A stretch of 64,000 nt of DNA from Dehalococcoidia bacterium (GCA_020853755.1 JADYYG010000062.1:62001-126000), one strand, 5' to 3'; counted from the first letter of the stretch, positions 43,591 to 52,202 are shown. Program-made: numbers and translations. The notes: generated by a model from the sequence alone, not told the origin.

Positions 43591-44540
43591 AGTCCCGCAC
43601 CGTTCACCAGCGAGACCGCCAGCCTGATCGCTTCGACCATGCTGGTCTCATCGGCGACGCCGCGGCCGGCGATGTCGAACGCGGTGCCGTGGTCCACGGA
43701 AGTTCGCAGGAACGGCAGGCCAAGGTTCACGCTCACGCTCTGTTCGAAGCCGTGGACCTTGATCGGGATGTGGCCCTGGTCGTGGTACATGACGACGACC
43801 ACGTCGTGCTTCCCGGCTATGGCCGCGTTGAACACCGAGTCGGCCGGGATGGGGCCGCTCACGTTCACGCCCTTCGCCCGCGCATCGGCCACTGCCGGCG
43901 CTATCTCGTCGAGTTCTTCGCGGCCGATGAGGCCATTGTCGCTGGCGTGGGGGTTCAGCGCGGCGACCGCTATCCGGGGGTTGGCGAAGCCCCACCGGAC
44001 GAAGTGCTCGTGGGTCAGCATGACGGCGTCGAGGACGTTGGCGCGCTTGACGTAGCGGCAGGCTTCGGCGAGTGATTTGTGCGTACTGAGGTGCATGCAG
44101 CGCAACTGTCCGGAGACAAGCATCGTCTTCACATTGGTTGCGCCGCTCAGGCGGGCGAGGACTTCCTGGTGGCCGGTGTCCGTGATGCCCGCGAGGCTGA
44201 AGGCTTCCTTGTTCACTGGCGCGGTGACCATCGCCGCGGCTTCGCCCGCGAGGCACTTCCGCGCAGCGAACTCCACCCATGCGTGGGCCGACTTCGCAGA
44301 CACCGGCGAGAGTTGGCCGACCGGGAAGGGACCGACGCCGGTGCCGGTGGGTTCGATGACCGGCGGCGGCGCATCGCGCAGGCCGAGCCAGGCCCAGGTT
44401 TCGAGCAGCGCAGCGGTCGAACCGACCACCGAGATGTCGGCGAGCGCCCGCACCTCAGGTTTCGCCACCGCTTTCACCACCACCTCGGGCCCCACGCCGG
44501 AAGGGTCGCCCATGGTTACGAGGATGCGCGGGCGGGCCAT
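43587..44540 (-). CDS. pdxA: 4-hydroxythreonine-4-phosphate dehydrogenase (PdxA family)
   Basis: PdxA oxidises 4-hydroxythreonine phosphate in the DXP-dependent route to vitamin B6. This 317-residue protein opens with ILVTMGDPSGVGPEVV. It has TAPVNKEAF, the metal-binding TDTGHQEVLA, a second metal site at MYHDQGHIPIK, and SVDHGTAFDIAGRG, all family hallmarks. PdxA-like enzymes acting on other hydroxy acids exist, so the B6 role is probable but not certain. ATG 44540 shares a base with the TGA of the preceding PPOX gene, which fixes the start. Confidence 0.92.
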   Translation of the reverse strand: MARPRILVTMGDPSGVGPEVVVKAVAKPEVRALADISVVGSTAALLETWAWLGLRDAPPPVIEPTGTGVGPFPVGQLSPVSAKSAHAWVEFAARKCLAGEAAAMVTAPVNKEAFSLAGITDTGHQEVLARLSGATNVKTMLVSGQLRCMHLSTHKSLAEACRYVKRANVLDAVMLTHEHFVRWGFANPRIAVAALNPHASDNGLIGREELDEIAPAVADARAKGVNVSGPIPADSVFNAAIAGKHDVVVVMYHDQGHIPIKVHGFEQSVSVNLGLPFLRTSVDHGTAFDIAGRGVADETSMVEAIRLAVSLVNGAGL

Positions 44541-44953
44541 CAGCGGTTCACGATGCCGCTCACTCGCCCCGGTCGGACGCGGATGACGACGCGGCCCTGC
44601 TTTCGCAGTGTCTCCGCGTAGCCTTCTGGCGGCAGCCACGCCGGTTCGTTCCGCATCGCCCGGTTAATGGTGATGTGCTCGGGCACCACGTCGCCCTCAA
44701 CAACGGTCGCGGGGCCTTCGATGCTGACGTAGCGGTAGGGCGCGCCGTCGTCGATGACGGTGAGCACAGCGCGGGGGTCGCGCTTGAGCGTCTTCGCCTT
44801 CAGCCGGTCGATCGTGGTGCTGAAGATGAGTTCATCGCCCTCGACGGCATAGAAGATGAGCGACGTCGCGGCGCTTCCGTCTTTCCGGAGCGATGTGACG
44901 ATCGCGGCTTTCATCGCACGGACGAACGCGTCCTGTTCGGGGGTTCCAATCAT
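44540..44953 (-). CDS. PPOX-class split-barrel flavin/F420 enzyme
   Basis: This 137-residue protein has the pyridoxamine-phosphate-oxidase-like barrel: AAIVTSLRKDGSAATSLIFYAVEGDE, LKRDPRAVLTVIDD and YVSIEGPATVVEGD. Such small proteins bind F420, FMN or other cofactors and act as reductases or decarboxylases. Its place in an operon with pdxA raises a vitamin B6 link, although the family is very broad. Start and stop codons overlap both neighbours (ATGA with the hydrolase, TGATG with pdxA). Confidence 0.85.
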   Translation of the reverse strand: MIGTPEQDAFVRAMKAAIVTSLRKDGSAATSLIFYAVEGDELIFSTTIDRLKAKTLKRDPRAVLTVIDDGAPYRYVSIEGPATVVEGDVVPEHITINRAMRNEPAWLPPEGYAETLRKQGRVVIRVRPGRVSGIVNR

Positions 44954-45756
44954 TTCCTGCCTCCCAGGGAATCAACTTCTTCCAGGAACGCGCCAACGAG
45001 CCGGTTGAACTCGCCTGCGCGTTCGAAGTAGACGGAGTGGCCCGCCCGGGGGACCGGCGCGAAGCGGCCGTTCGGCAGCGCCTCCGCCATGATGCGCACC
45101 GTTTCCGGCGGGATCACGATGTCCTCTTCGCCCGCGATGCAGAGCACCGGCGTGGTCAACGCCGCGAGCGCTTCGACCGGGCGTGCACGCATCTCGCCGA
45201 GCTGCCGTCGCAGGCTGTCCTTATCGAGCCCGGACGCGAGGTCATTAATCAGCCAATAGAGGTGGTGCAGCTCGGGTTGTTCAGCGGCCATGCGCTCGCC
45301 AGCCGCGGGATGGATGTGCCGTTCGAAAAGCGAGCGTTCGCGGCCAGCAGCCATCTGCGCCGCCCAGATTGGCGCGAAGTCCGGGTGCGCGAGCGTGCCG
45401 GTGGTGTCGCACATCACGAGCGCTTTCACGCGGCCGGGGTTGCGCAGGGTCCATTCGAGGCAGGTCCAGCCGCCCATGGACTGCGCGACGAGCCGCACCT
45501 CCTGCGCGCCGATTGTGTCCAGGAGCGCGTCGAGGTCATCAGTGAACGCCGTCGCGCCAGGGCCGCCTTCCGCCTGGGTCGAAGGTGCGAAGCCGCGATG
45601 GGCAAAGGTGGTGCAGCGGTACCGTTTCGAAAACTCGGGAATCTGTTGCCACCAGCTCATGTGGTTCCCGCCAAGACCATGGGCGAAGACGAGGTCGGGG
45701 CCTTCGCCGGTGGTTTCGTAGTAGAGGCGGGCGGACGGGAGGTCGAGCCAGGGCAT
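44950..45756 (-). CDS. alpha/beta-hydrolase
   Basis: This 268-residue hydrolase has the oxyanion segment FAHGLGGNHMSW, nucleophile elbow AQSMGGWT, acid in LCIAGEEDIVIPP, and catalytic His in PRAGHSVYFE. It is of the 3-oxoadipate-enol-lactonase/esterase type; the substrate is not evident. It is the first gene of a three-gene operon with PPOX and pdxA. The ATG lies seven nt after TAGACT, so the operon's message may be leaderless. Confidence 0.9.
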   Translation of the reverse strand: MPWLDLPSARLYYETTGEGPDLVFAHGLGGNHMSWWQQIPEFSKRYRCTTFAHRGFAPSTQAEGGPGATAFTDDLDALLDTIGAQEVRLVAQSMGGWTCLEWTLRNPGRVKALVMCDTTGTLAHPDFAPIWAAQMAAGRERSLFERHIHPAAGERMAAEQPELHHLYWLINDLASGLDKDSLRRQLGEMRARPVEALAALTTPVLCIAGEEDIVIPPETVRIMAEALPNGRFAPVPRAGHSVYFERAGEFNRLVGAFLEEVDSLGGRK

Positions 45757-45763
45757 GGCCGCG

Positions 45764-45769
45764 AGTCTA
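45764..45769 (-). promoter_or_regulatory. -10 hexamer (hydrolase-PPOX-pdxA operon)
   Basis: TAGACT, seven bases, then ATG 45756 on the minus strand. Confidence 0.5.
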
Positions 45770-45824
45770 CGCCGGCAGTCTCATTCGCGGGATCGAACCA
45801 CCGCCGCCCGGAAGCACGCGCTGC

Positions 45825-46070
45825 CTACTTGAATCCCAGGTCCAGCAGGGCCTCTTCGACTTCCTCTTCCAGGAGTCCGACCCGGTCGCTGCAGAGGAAA
45901 TCGACCACCTCATACACCGTGAAGTACTCGCCAGGTTCGAGTTCGGCTACCCACATGGTCCCTTTGGGTCCGGTTGAGACACCAGAGGAGACCAGCCCTC
46001 CGTTCTCCTCCCGGAAATATCCCAGCCGCTCCAGGAGGGCTTCGAAGTCATCGTGGTAAAGCTTACGCAC
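45825..46070 (-). CDS. small acidic protein paired with a HicB-like protein, unknown
   Basis: This 81-residue protein starts at GTG 46070 and overlaps the HicB-like gene by 8 nt. It begins with a short helix (YHDDFEALLERLGYF), has a central WVAELEPGEYFTVYEV strand region, and a strongly acidic C-terminal helix (LLEEEVEEALLDLGF). It lacks the GSHHH-type motif of HicA toxins, so it should not be called HicA. Position and size suggest the partner in a two-gene toxin-antitoxin-like unit; this is inference only. Confidence 0.65.
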   Translation of the reverse strand: MRKLYHDDFEALLERLGYFREENGGLVSSGVSTGPKGTMWVAELEPGEYFTVYEVVDFLCSDRVGLLEEEVEEALLDLGFK

Positions 46071-46338
46071 CGACCAGCACGGGCATCGTGATTTCCTCAG
46101 CCTCGGTTCCCATCCGCTCCACGTTGACGCCTCGCTCCTTCAGATACGCCTTCTGTTCTGCCTCGGGCATGGTCAGCAGGAACCGGTCGACGCTTGCCTC
46201 GATTTCGCCAAGCTTTCGCCTGAAGGAGGGCAGATCGCGAGCGGTGATGAGAATCGGGAGCTGATCACAGGTCGCGATGTAAGACCCGTCATCGCGGCGG
46301 CTCACCTTGAGGTTGAGTTGGATCAGGTAGCTCTCCAT
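46063..46338 (-). CDS. HicB-like antitoxin-type protein
   Basis: This 91-residue protein opens with SYLIQLNLKVSRRDDGSYIA and TCDQLPILITARDL, which resembles the partial RNase H-like fold of HicB/DUF1902 proteins (strand, DGxYxA, xLP). The following helix (SFRRKLGEIEASVDRFLLT) also fits. No C-terminal DNA-binding domain is present. ATG 46338 has GGTGGAGG upstream. TACACT at 46413-46418 may be the promoter. Its codon use is slightly less GC-rich than its neighbours, so recent acquisition is possible. Confidence 0.7.
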   Translation of the reverse strand: MESYLIQLNLKVSRRDDGSYIATCDQLPILITARDLPSFRRKLGEIEASVDRFLLTMPEAEQKAYLKERGVNVERMGTEAEEITMPVLVGA

Positions 46339-46412
46339 GGCGCCTCCACCGTTGCTTTCACGCCAGAACTTACCGCGATACTGGTCCATTCCCACGTGAG
46401 CGGCAAGGTTCC

Positions 46413-46418
46413 AGTGTA
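46413..46418 (-). promoter_or_regulatory. -10-like hexamer (HicB-like pair)
   Basis: TACACT on the minus strand, followed by GGAACC, the same 12 bases found before lipA. The next codon is TTG, not in frame with the HicB-like protein, so the message would have a leader of about 60 nt. Confidence 0.35.
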
Positions 46419-46571
46419 GCGAAGTTCGCAGGCTTCGTTATGACAGCGGCTCACACGATCAGTAATCGGCTGTTGACCTCCGCCCGGGATAGATCATTCA
46501 CCTCCTCTATGGCTCAAATCGGTCATGGTGTAAGCTCCGGCACTTCCGAAGCACACACGAGGTATGACGCC

Positions 46572-48305
46572 GTGGAACCATGGATCGTCTCCAGCAAGCC
46601 CAGCGAACGATATCCGCTCTGGACCCGCGCAAACGTCGGCGAGGTGTTCCCCGACCCCGTCGCTCCGCTCACCTTCAGCGTTTTCATGCGCGACCACACC
46701 GAGCAGGCATGGCGCGACGCCATGGAGCGGATGGGCGCGTTTACGCAGGACGAATTCGCCCCCGACAACATGGAAACCCTCGGCGTGTTCGGCGGCTACT
46801 GCTACCTGAACGCCTCGGTCACGCGAATCCTTGGGGAGCGCGCCCCGGGGCTGAGCGCACAGATGATGGACGACCTGTTTTACGGCGCACAGCCGGGCAT
46901 TCCGCCGTACGAACCCGCGCCGGGCGACCAGAACGAGGAGCGCACCGCGGCCATCGGCGCGGTCTTCCAGTGGGCGCTGACGACCGACCGCCTCGAAGTC
47001 CCGGCCGAGTCGGAGAAACTCGTGGACAGCATTCGGGCGGCCCGACCGGATCTGGAAGCCATGTCGAACGAGGAGTTGTGGGCGTACTCGCGAAACCTGT
47101 ACATCACATACCTCGGACGTTTCTTCTCGGAACACATTTTCATCACTTTCCTCGCCACACTGCCGGTCGGCGTGCTGGGGCAGATTTGCGCCGCCGTCGG
47201 GCGGGCTGGCGAAGAGATCAAGCTGATTTCCGGCGTGGGCGATGTGGCCTCGGCAGCGCCCTCGATGGCGATGTGGAAGCTCGGACGGATGGTCGCCGCC
47301 GACCCGGCACTCGCCGCCGAATTCGACAAGGGCGTCGACGGCCTGCTCGGCAGGCTCCAGAACGCAGGGCCGGCGGGAGCGGCGTTCCTCGGTGCATTCC
47401 GCCAGTTCATCAAGGACTTCGGTTCGCGCGGACCCAACGAATGGGAAGTGATGTACAACACCTGGGAGACACGCCCCGAACTTGCGCTGGCCGCCATCGA
47501 CCGAATGCGGCTTGCCCCGGCCGATGCTGACCCGGCCATTCGCAACCGCCAGATGGCGGCGGAGCGCGAGCGCATCACTGGCGAAATCAGCGCGATGCTG
47601 GCTGGAGATCCCGAGACCCAGGGGATGTTCCTCGCCGCGGCACGCGCGGCCACCCTCTTCCAGGCAGGCCGCGAGCGGACGAAGACCAACAACGTGAAGC
47701 TCATCCAGGAGGCGCGCATGGCGATGCACTTGCTCGGCAAACGCCTGGTCGACCAGGGTCTCGCCGACAATGTCAACGACTTCGGCCTCGTGCTCGCCTC
47801 CGAGATGGACGACTGGCTGAACGACCCGCGGCCGTTGCGGGACGAACTCGCCCGGCGACGCGCCCTCATGGAGACCTACGCCGGCATACAGGAGCCGTTC
47901 GTGTTCTGGGGGAACATTCCGGACCCGTCGACATGGGCAGCGCGCGGCGCGACCGAAGTCGAAGCAGTGAAGGCGGGAGACGTACTGCAAGGGTTCCCCG
48001 GCTGCCCCGGCTCCGTCACCGGCGTGGCGCGTGTCGTGCTCGACCCCATCGACCCGACGGCGCTCGAACCCGGCGACATTCTCGTCGCGCCGATTACCGA
48101 CCCTTCGTGGACGCCGCTGTTCGTGTCCGCTGGCGGCGTCATCGTGGATGTCGGCGCGGCGCAGAGCCACGCGATGATCGTGAGCCGCGAACTGGGCATT
48201 CCCTGCGTGCCTTCGGTCACCGGCGCGACTCGCCGCATCCCCGATGGCGCGACCGTCACCGTCAACGGCGACGCGGGCACCGTCACCATCGTCGCGCTGC
48301 CCTGA
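46572..48305 (+). CDS. PEP-utilising enzyme, central and phospho-His domains (phenylphosphate synthase/rifampin phosphotransferase-like)
   Basis: This protein of about 577 residues corresponds to the middle of a PEP synthase: an N-terminal region beginning SERYPLWTRANVGEVFPDPV, a long helical part, and a swivelling domain with phospho-acceptor His533 in GAAQSHAMIVSRELGIPCVP. The ATP-grasp domain is absent. The next gene, overlapping by one base, supplies an ATP-grasp domain. This split is like phenylphosphate synthase, whose about 70 kDa subunit carries the His and a separate subunit the ATP site. Start GTG 46572 has GAGG nine nt upstream; ATG 46509 is an alternative. The phosphate acceptor is unknown. 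Confidence 0.8.
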   Translation: MEPWIVSSKPSERYPLWTRANVGEVFPDPVAPLTFSVFMRDHTEQAWRDAMERMGAFTQDEFAPDNMETLGVFGGYCYLNASVTRILGERAPGLSAQMMDDLFYGAQPGIPPYEPAPGDQNEERTAAIGAVFQWALTTDRLEVPAESEKLVDSIRAARPDLEAMSNEELWAYSRNLYITYLGRFFSEHIFITFLATLPVGVLGQICAAVGRAGEEIKLISGVGDVASAAPSMAMWKLGRMVAADPALAAEFDKGVDGLLGRLQNAGPAGAAFLGAFRQFIKDFGSRGPNEWEVMYNTWETRPELALAAIDRMRLAPADADPAIRNRQMAAERERITGEISAMLAGDPETQGMFLAAARAATLFQAGRERTKTNNVKLIQEARMAMHLLGKRLVDQGLADNVNDFGLVLASEMDDWLNDPRPLRDELARRRALMETYAGIQEPFVFWGNIPDPSTWAARGATEVEAVKAGDVLQGFPGCPGSVTGVARVVLDPIDPTALEPGDILVAPITDPSWTPLFVSAGGVIVDVGAAQSHAMIVSRELGIPCVPSVTGATRRIPDGATVTVNGDAGTVTIVALP

Positions 48306-50490
48306 TGACCGAGAGCACCACGGGCGTCCTCGCCTTCGAAGACCCGCTGCCCGCGGGCGCCAACCCCGTGCACCTGCTTGGCGGGAAGGCGGCGGGCCTG
48401 GCCGTGATGGCGCGCGACCTCGGGCTTCCTGTGCCGCCGGGGTTCGTCGTGACGACTGCCGTCTGCAACGACTACCTCGCGCACGGCTGGCCGGAAGGAC
48501 TCGAAGCGGCAATCCGGGCGCAGCTTACGCGGCTGGAGAAACGCACCGGGCGCGGCTTCGGGGATGCTTCGAACCCGCTGCTGGTCTCGGTGCGCTCAGG
48601 GGCGCCCGTTTCGATGCCGGGGATGATGGACACGCTCCTCAACGTCGGGATGACACCGGCGATCCGCGAACGGCTCGCTGAAGAGTCGGGCAACCGCGTG
48701 TTCGCGGCCGACACGTGGCTGCGCTTCAGCCGGATGTACGCCGAAATCGTCCTCGGCCTCGGACACGAAGCCGTACAGCCCGCAAGCGTGCACGACGGTT
48801 CGGAAGCTGGCATCCTCGCCGCGGCCACGCGCATCCAGGAACTTGCTGGCCCATGGGGCGGCATCCCGGAAGCGCCGTTCGACCAGCTCATCGGCGGGAT
48901 CCGCGCAGTCTTCAGTTCCTGGCAGTCCGACCGGGCCGTGGTCTTTCGCCGCCACGAAGGCATCCCGGCGACACTCGGCACGGCAGCGACTATCCAGGCG
49001 ATGGTGTTCGGCAATCTCGACGACCAGTCGGGCACCGGCGTCGCATTCACGCGTGACCCTGCTACCGGCGACCCGGCGCCCTGCGGCGACTACCTCGCGC
49101 GGGCCCAGGGAGAGGACGTGGTCGCGGGGACGCACCGCGTGGCCGGACTCGATGCGCTGGGCGACCAGCTTCCGGCGGTCCATGCCGAGTTGCTGGCCAT
49201 GATGCACACCCTCGAACACCACTACCGCGACATGTGCGACATCGAGTTCACGGTCAGCGGTGGGCGTCTGTACATGCTGCAGGCCCGGGTGGGCCGCCGG
49301 AGCCCACTGGCCGCAGTACGCATCGCGGTTGACATGGCCGAGGACCCCACGTTCCCGCTTTCGAAAGCCGAGGCGGTAGAGCGCACTGGCGAAGCAGCGC
49401 TCCGCGACCTCGCGGCCCTCGGGGCGGTTGCACCCGGCCACGCGCCGATTGCAACCGGTCTGGCCGTCTCGCCGGGAGTGGGTGCGGGCGCGCTCTGCTG
49501 CGATGCCGGGCGCGCGGCCGAACTGGCGGCAGCCGGGCGCGCCGTCATCCTCGCCCGGCCGGAGACTTCGCCCGCCGACGTCCACGGGATGGTAGCGTCG
49601 GCCGGGCTCGTGACCACCCTCGGGGGCATGGTCAGCCATGCCGCCGTGGTCGCGCGCGGATGGGCCATCCCGGCGGTATGCAGCCTCCTCGATGCGAGCG
49701 TTGAAGCGAACGGGCTGCGCACCCCGGCCGGGTTCTTTGCCGAAGGCGAAACCGTCACCGTCGATGGCTCGACCGGGAACCTCTACGCCGGGGACATTCG
49801 CGACACGTCGGCCACCGACATCCCGGAGGCGCGCACACTCCGGCGCTGGGCGCTCGAACTCGAATCGTCTGCTTCAGCCACCGGGGCCGCGGGTGAAGCC
49901 CGGTCGTTGACCGACCTCGAGCTGCTGCGGACGCTGCAACTCAAAGGGCTGTGTTCGGCAGAACGGCTGGCGACGGTGCTCGGTGCACCGCTGGAGATGG
50001 TTGAGAGCTGCCTCGCAAAGCACGAGACGTGGCTCAAGACGACGCCTCGCGGCTTCGCGCTTACGCCGCCTGGGCGGGCATGGTCCTCGAACAGGTTGCA
50101 GCGGAAGCCGCTGCCGCCGGGGCAGGCTGCCTCGAACCCGAGTGGGCCGCATTTATCGGGCTCAACGGGGGATTCAAACACCTGGTCACCGAGGTCCAGC
50201 AGGCTGGCATCACGAGCCCGGAACACGAACGCTGGCCGTGGCTCCTCGCGGAGATGGAGGTGCTTCACGCGGCGTTCCGGCCAGTCGGCGAGCGAACGGC
50301 GGAACCTGTGCCGCGCCTCGGCGGGTACCTGCCACGGTTCGACGCCGCGATTGCTGGGCTTCGCGCTGGCGACCAGTCGATGCTGGCGTCGCCCCTCAAG
50401 GACAGCTACCACACGCTCTGGTTCGAGTTCCACGAGGAGATGATCGCCCTCACCGGGAGGGACCGCGCAGTGGAAGAGGCGAACGAGTAG
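48305..50490 (+). CDS. PPDK N-terminal-like ATP-grasp/phospho-His protein with winged-helix tail, frameshifted near 50075
   Basis: The protein starts with LLGGKAAGLAVMARDLGLPV and has NPLLVSVRSGAPVSMPGMMD, then VFGNLDDQSGTGVAFTRD, the ATP-grasp of pyruvate phosphate dikinase. A phospho-His domain follows with His445 in GGMVSHAAVVARGWAIP. The PEP/pyruvate barrel is missing. A tail with a winged-helix look (LLRTLQLKGLCSAERLATVL, TTPRGFALTPPGR) continues only in the -1 frame from about 50075 (MVLEQVAAEA through RAVEEANE, stop at 50488). Adding one base near the GGGCGGGC run restores a 728-residue protein. As read, the original frame would continue to 50443 with unnatural sequence. Confidence 0.8.
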
Positions 50491-50541
50491 CCTGGGCTCG
50501 CCGGATTCGGGCCTCCCACGCTCTGGTATGATCGAAGCACG

Positions 50542-50775
50542 ATGGAACGCGTTTCGGACCGGGACAAGGAGTACATGCAGCGGCTCGGGGCGTTCATGGC
50601 CGCGGTCAAAGCGGATGAGCTGGCGGAGCATCGCGCGTTGCCAGTGAACGAGCGCATCGAACGCGGCCTGCAACTCTCACGGCGTCGCACCCCGGCCCCG
50701 CATCCACCGCGTGATGAGAAGGACCTGGGCGCGTTTTTCCGCCTGGCGAAGCAGCGTGGGCTCTACCGGGAATAG
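50542..50775 (+). CDS. small hypothetical protein
   Basis: This 77-residue, highly charged protein has a helical N-terminal half (RDKEYMQRLGAFMAAVKADE) and a Pro-rich linker (RRTPAPHPPRDEKD). An extended -10 (TGGTATGAT) stands 9 nt before the ATG, and codon use fits real genes here, which supports expression. I do not recognise a family. Confidence 0.65.
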   Translation: MERVSDRDKEYMQRLGAFMAAVKADELAEHRALPVNERIERGLQLSRRRTPAPHPPRDEKDLGAFFRLAKQRGLYRE

Positions 50776-50815
50776 GCTGGAGGGGCGACCGTAGCCACCC
50801 CTTCGCGACTCACGC

Positions 50816-52165
50816 TCAGCCGACCGCTACCTCCGCGAAGGCCTCATCGAGGATGACGTGCACCTCCTCGTCGGCGATGGCGATGACGCGGCCGTCATCG
50901 TAGAGGCGCATCACCATGTCGAGGGCACGCATCAGGCGCGGGTCGCGCTTGTCCAGGCCGGCGGCTTCGGCAGGACGGTGGGTCTGCATCCACATGAGCA
51001 GCCCGGCGGCGCCGCTCTTGTCGGTGATCGCCACCCCCGGAGGCCGGTTGAGCAACCGCGTCGTATCGAACGGGTTGTAGATCTCCTCGTCCTTGATCAT
51101 GCCGTCAGCGTGGATGCCCGCGCGGGTGACATTGAAGTTCGAACCCACGAAGGGGAGCCGCTGGTCAACGGTCTCGCCGATTTCGCGGTAGTAGTCAGCG
51201 ATCTCGCTGATGACCGTCGTATCCATGCCATGGGCCTCGCCGGTGAGGCCGATGAGCCAGAAGACGAGGGCCTCGATCGGTGTGTTGCCGCTCCGTTCGC
51301 CGATGCCGAGGAGCGTGCCGTTGTTCGAACTGGCGCCGTACAACCAGGCGGACACCGCGTTGGGGATGATGGCGTTCAGGTCGTTCTGGCCGTGGAACTC
51401 GAGGGCCTCGCTCGGAACGCCGCCTTCGGTGTGGAGGAGGTGGGTGAGCCGGGGGATGCCGCGCGGGAGGGCCGCGTGCGGGTCGCTGACCCCAACGCCC
51501 ATCGTGTCCGGGTAGCGCACTTTGACCTGGATGCCGGCCTGCTTCCCACGCTCCATCAGCTGGCGGACAAACGGCAGGACGACGTGGTAGAAGTCGGCGC
51601 GCGTGCTGTCCTCGATGTGGCAGCGGGGGATGACGCCATCGGCGAGGGCGGCATCGACGACTTCGAGGTAGCTGTTGATGACCGCCTCCCGGTTGGAGTT
51701 CAGCTTTTTGAAGATGTGGTAGTCGGAGATCGAGGTGAGGATTCCGGTCTCCTTGAGGCCGGCGCTGCGCACGAGTTGGTAGTCGGCCAGGGTGCCGCGA
51801 ATCCACCCGGTGACCTCGGGGAAGCGGTAGCCGAGGGCGCGGCAGCGTTCGACGGCCTCGCGGTCCTTCTTTGTATACAGGAAGAACTCGGACTGGCGGA
51901 CCATACCCTGCGGGCCACCGAGCCGGCTGAGCAGCGAGTAGAGATGGATGATCTGGTCGACCGAGTACGGCGCGCGCGATTGCTGGCCGTCCCGGAAGGT
52001 GGTGTCGGTGATCCAGATTGGGTGTGTGGGGTCGAGCGGGACAGGTTCGCGTTCGAACTGGACCAGCGGCGGGAGGACGTAGGGGAACTGATCCCGGTAG
52101 TAGTCCGGGCCAGTCGTCGAGTTGTGAGCGGCGGAATCGGCGTAGGTGAGCCAGGAAGCGGTCAT
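50816..52165 (-). CDS. Re-citrate synthase (HMGL/isopropylmalate-synthase-like)
   Basis: This 449-residue TIM-barrel protein follows the Re-citrate synthase pattern: WITDTTFRDGQQSRAPYSV, RQSEFFLYTKKDREAVERC, FPEVTGWIRGT, ETGILTSISDYHIFKKLN, RCHIEDSTRADF, EFHGQNDLNAIIPNAVSAW, and FVGSNFNVTRAGIHADG with NRPPGVAITDKSG. It lacks the C-terminal LeuA regulatory domain. Re-citrate synthases replace ordinary citrate synthase in some anaerobes, including clostridia and Dehalococcoides. Homocitrate synthase is the main alternative. The promoter region contains a TTGTATACAA palindrome. Confidence 0.85.
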   Translation of the reverse strand: MTASWLTYADSAAHNSTTGPDYYRDQFPYVLPPLVQFEREPVPLDPTHPIWITDTTFRDGQQSRAPYSVDQIIHLYSLLSRLGGPQGMVRQSEFFLYTKKDREAVERCRALGYRFPEVTGWIRGTLADYQLVRSAGLKETGILTSISDYHIFKKLNSNREAVINSYLEVVDAALADGVIPRCHIEDSTRADFYHVVLPFVRQLMERGKQAGIQVKVRYPDTMGVGVSDPHAALPRGIPRLTHLLHTEGGVPSEALEFHGQNDLNAIIPNAVSAWLYGASSNNGTLLGIGERSGNTPIEALVFWLIGLTGEAHGMDTTVISEIADYYREIGETVDQRLPFVGSNFNVTRAGIHADGMIKDEEIYNPFDTTRLLNRPPGVAITDKSGAAGLLMWMQTHRPAEAAGLDKRDPRLMRALDMVMRLYDDGRVIAIADEEVHVILDEAFAEVAVG

Positions 52166-52192
52166 GGTACTGCGGCCTCTGCGTGACTTATT

Positions 52193-52202
52193 TTGTATAC
52201 AA
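52193..52202. promoter_or_regulatory. TTGTATACAA palindrome, candidate operator
   Basis: A perfect 10-bp palindrome about 30 bp upstream of the Re-citrate synthase ATG. It fits the TNGTATACNA pattern bound by many FadR-subgroup GntR regulators. An AT-rich block (AAAATAAGT on the minus strand) next to it may be the -10. The cognate regulator is unknown; an HTH-only GntR protein is encoded at 60867. Confidence 0.5.

Noticed and set aside
45825-46070. HicA toxin
   Set aside because: The GSHHH-type catalytic His motif and double-stranded-RNA-binding-like pattern are missing, so only an unknown partner is claimed.
50029-50090. Programmed -1 frameshift in the ATP-grasp gene
   Set aside because: No X-XXY-YYZ slippery heptamer is in register and no obvious downstream stem-loop sits at the right distance; a missing base is simpler.
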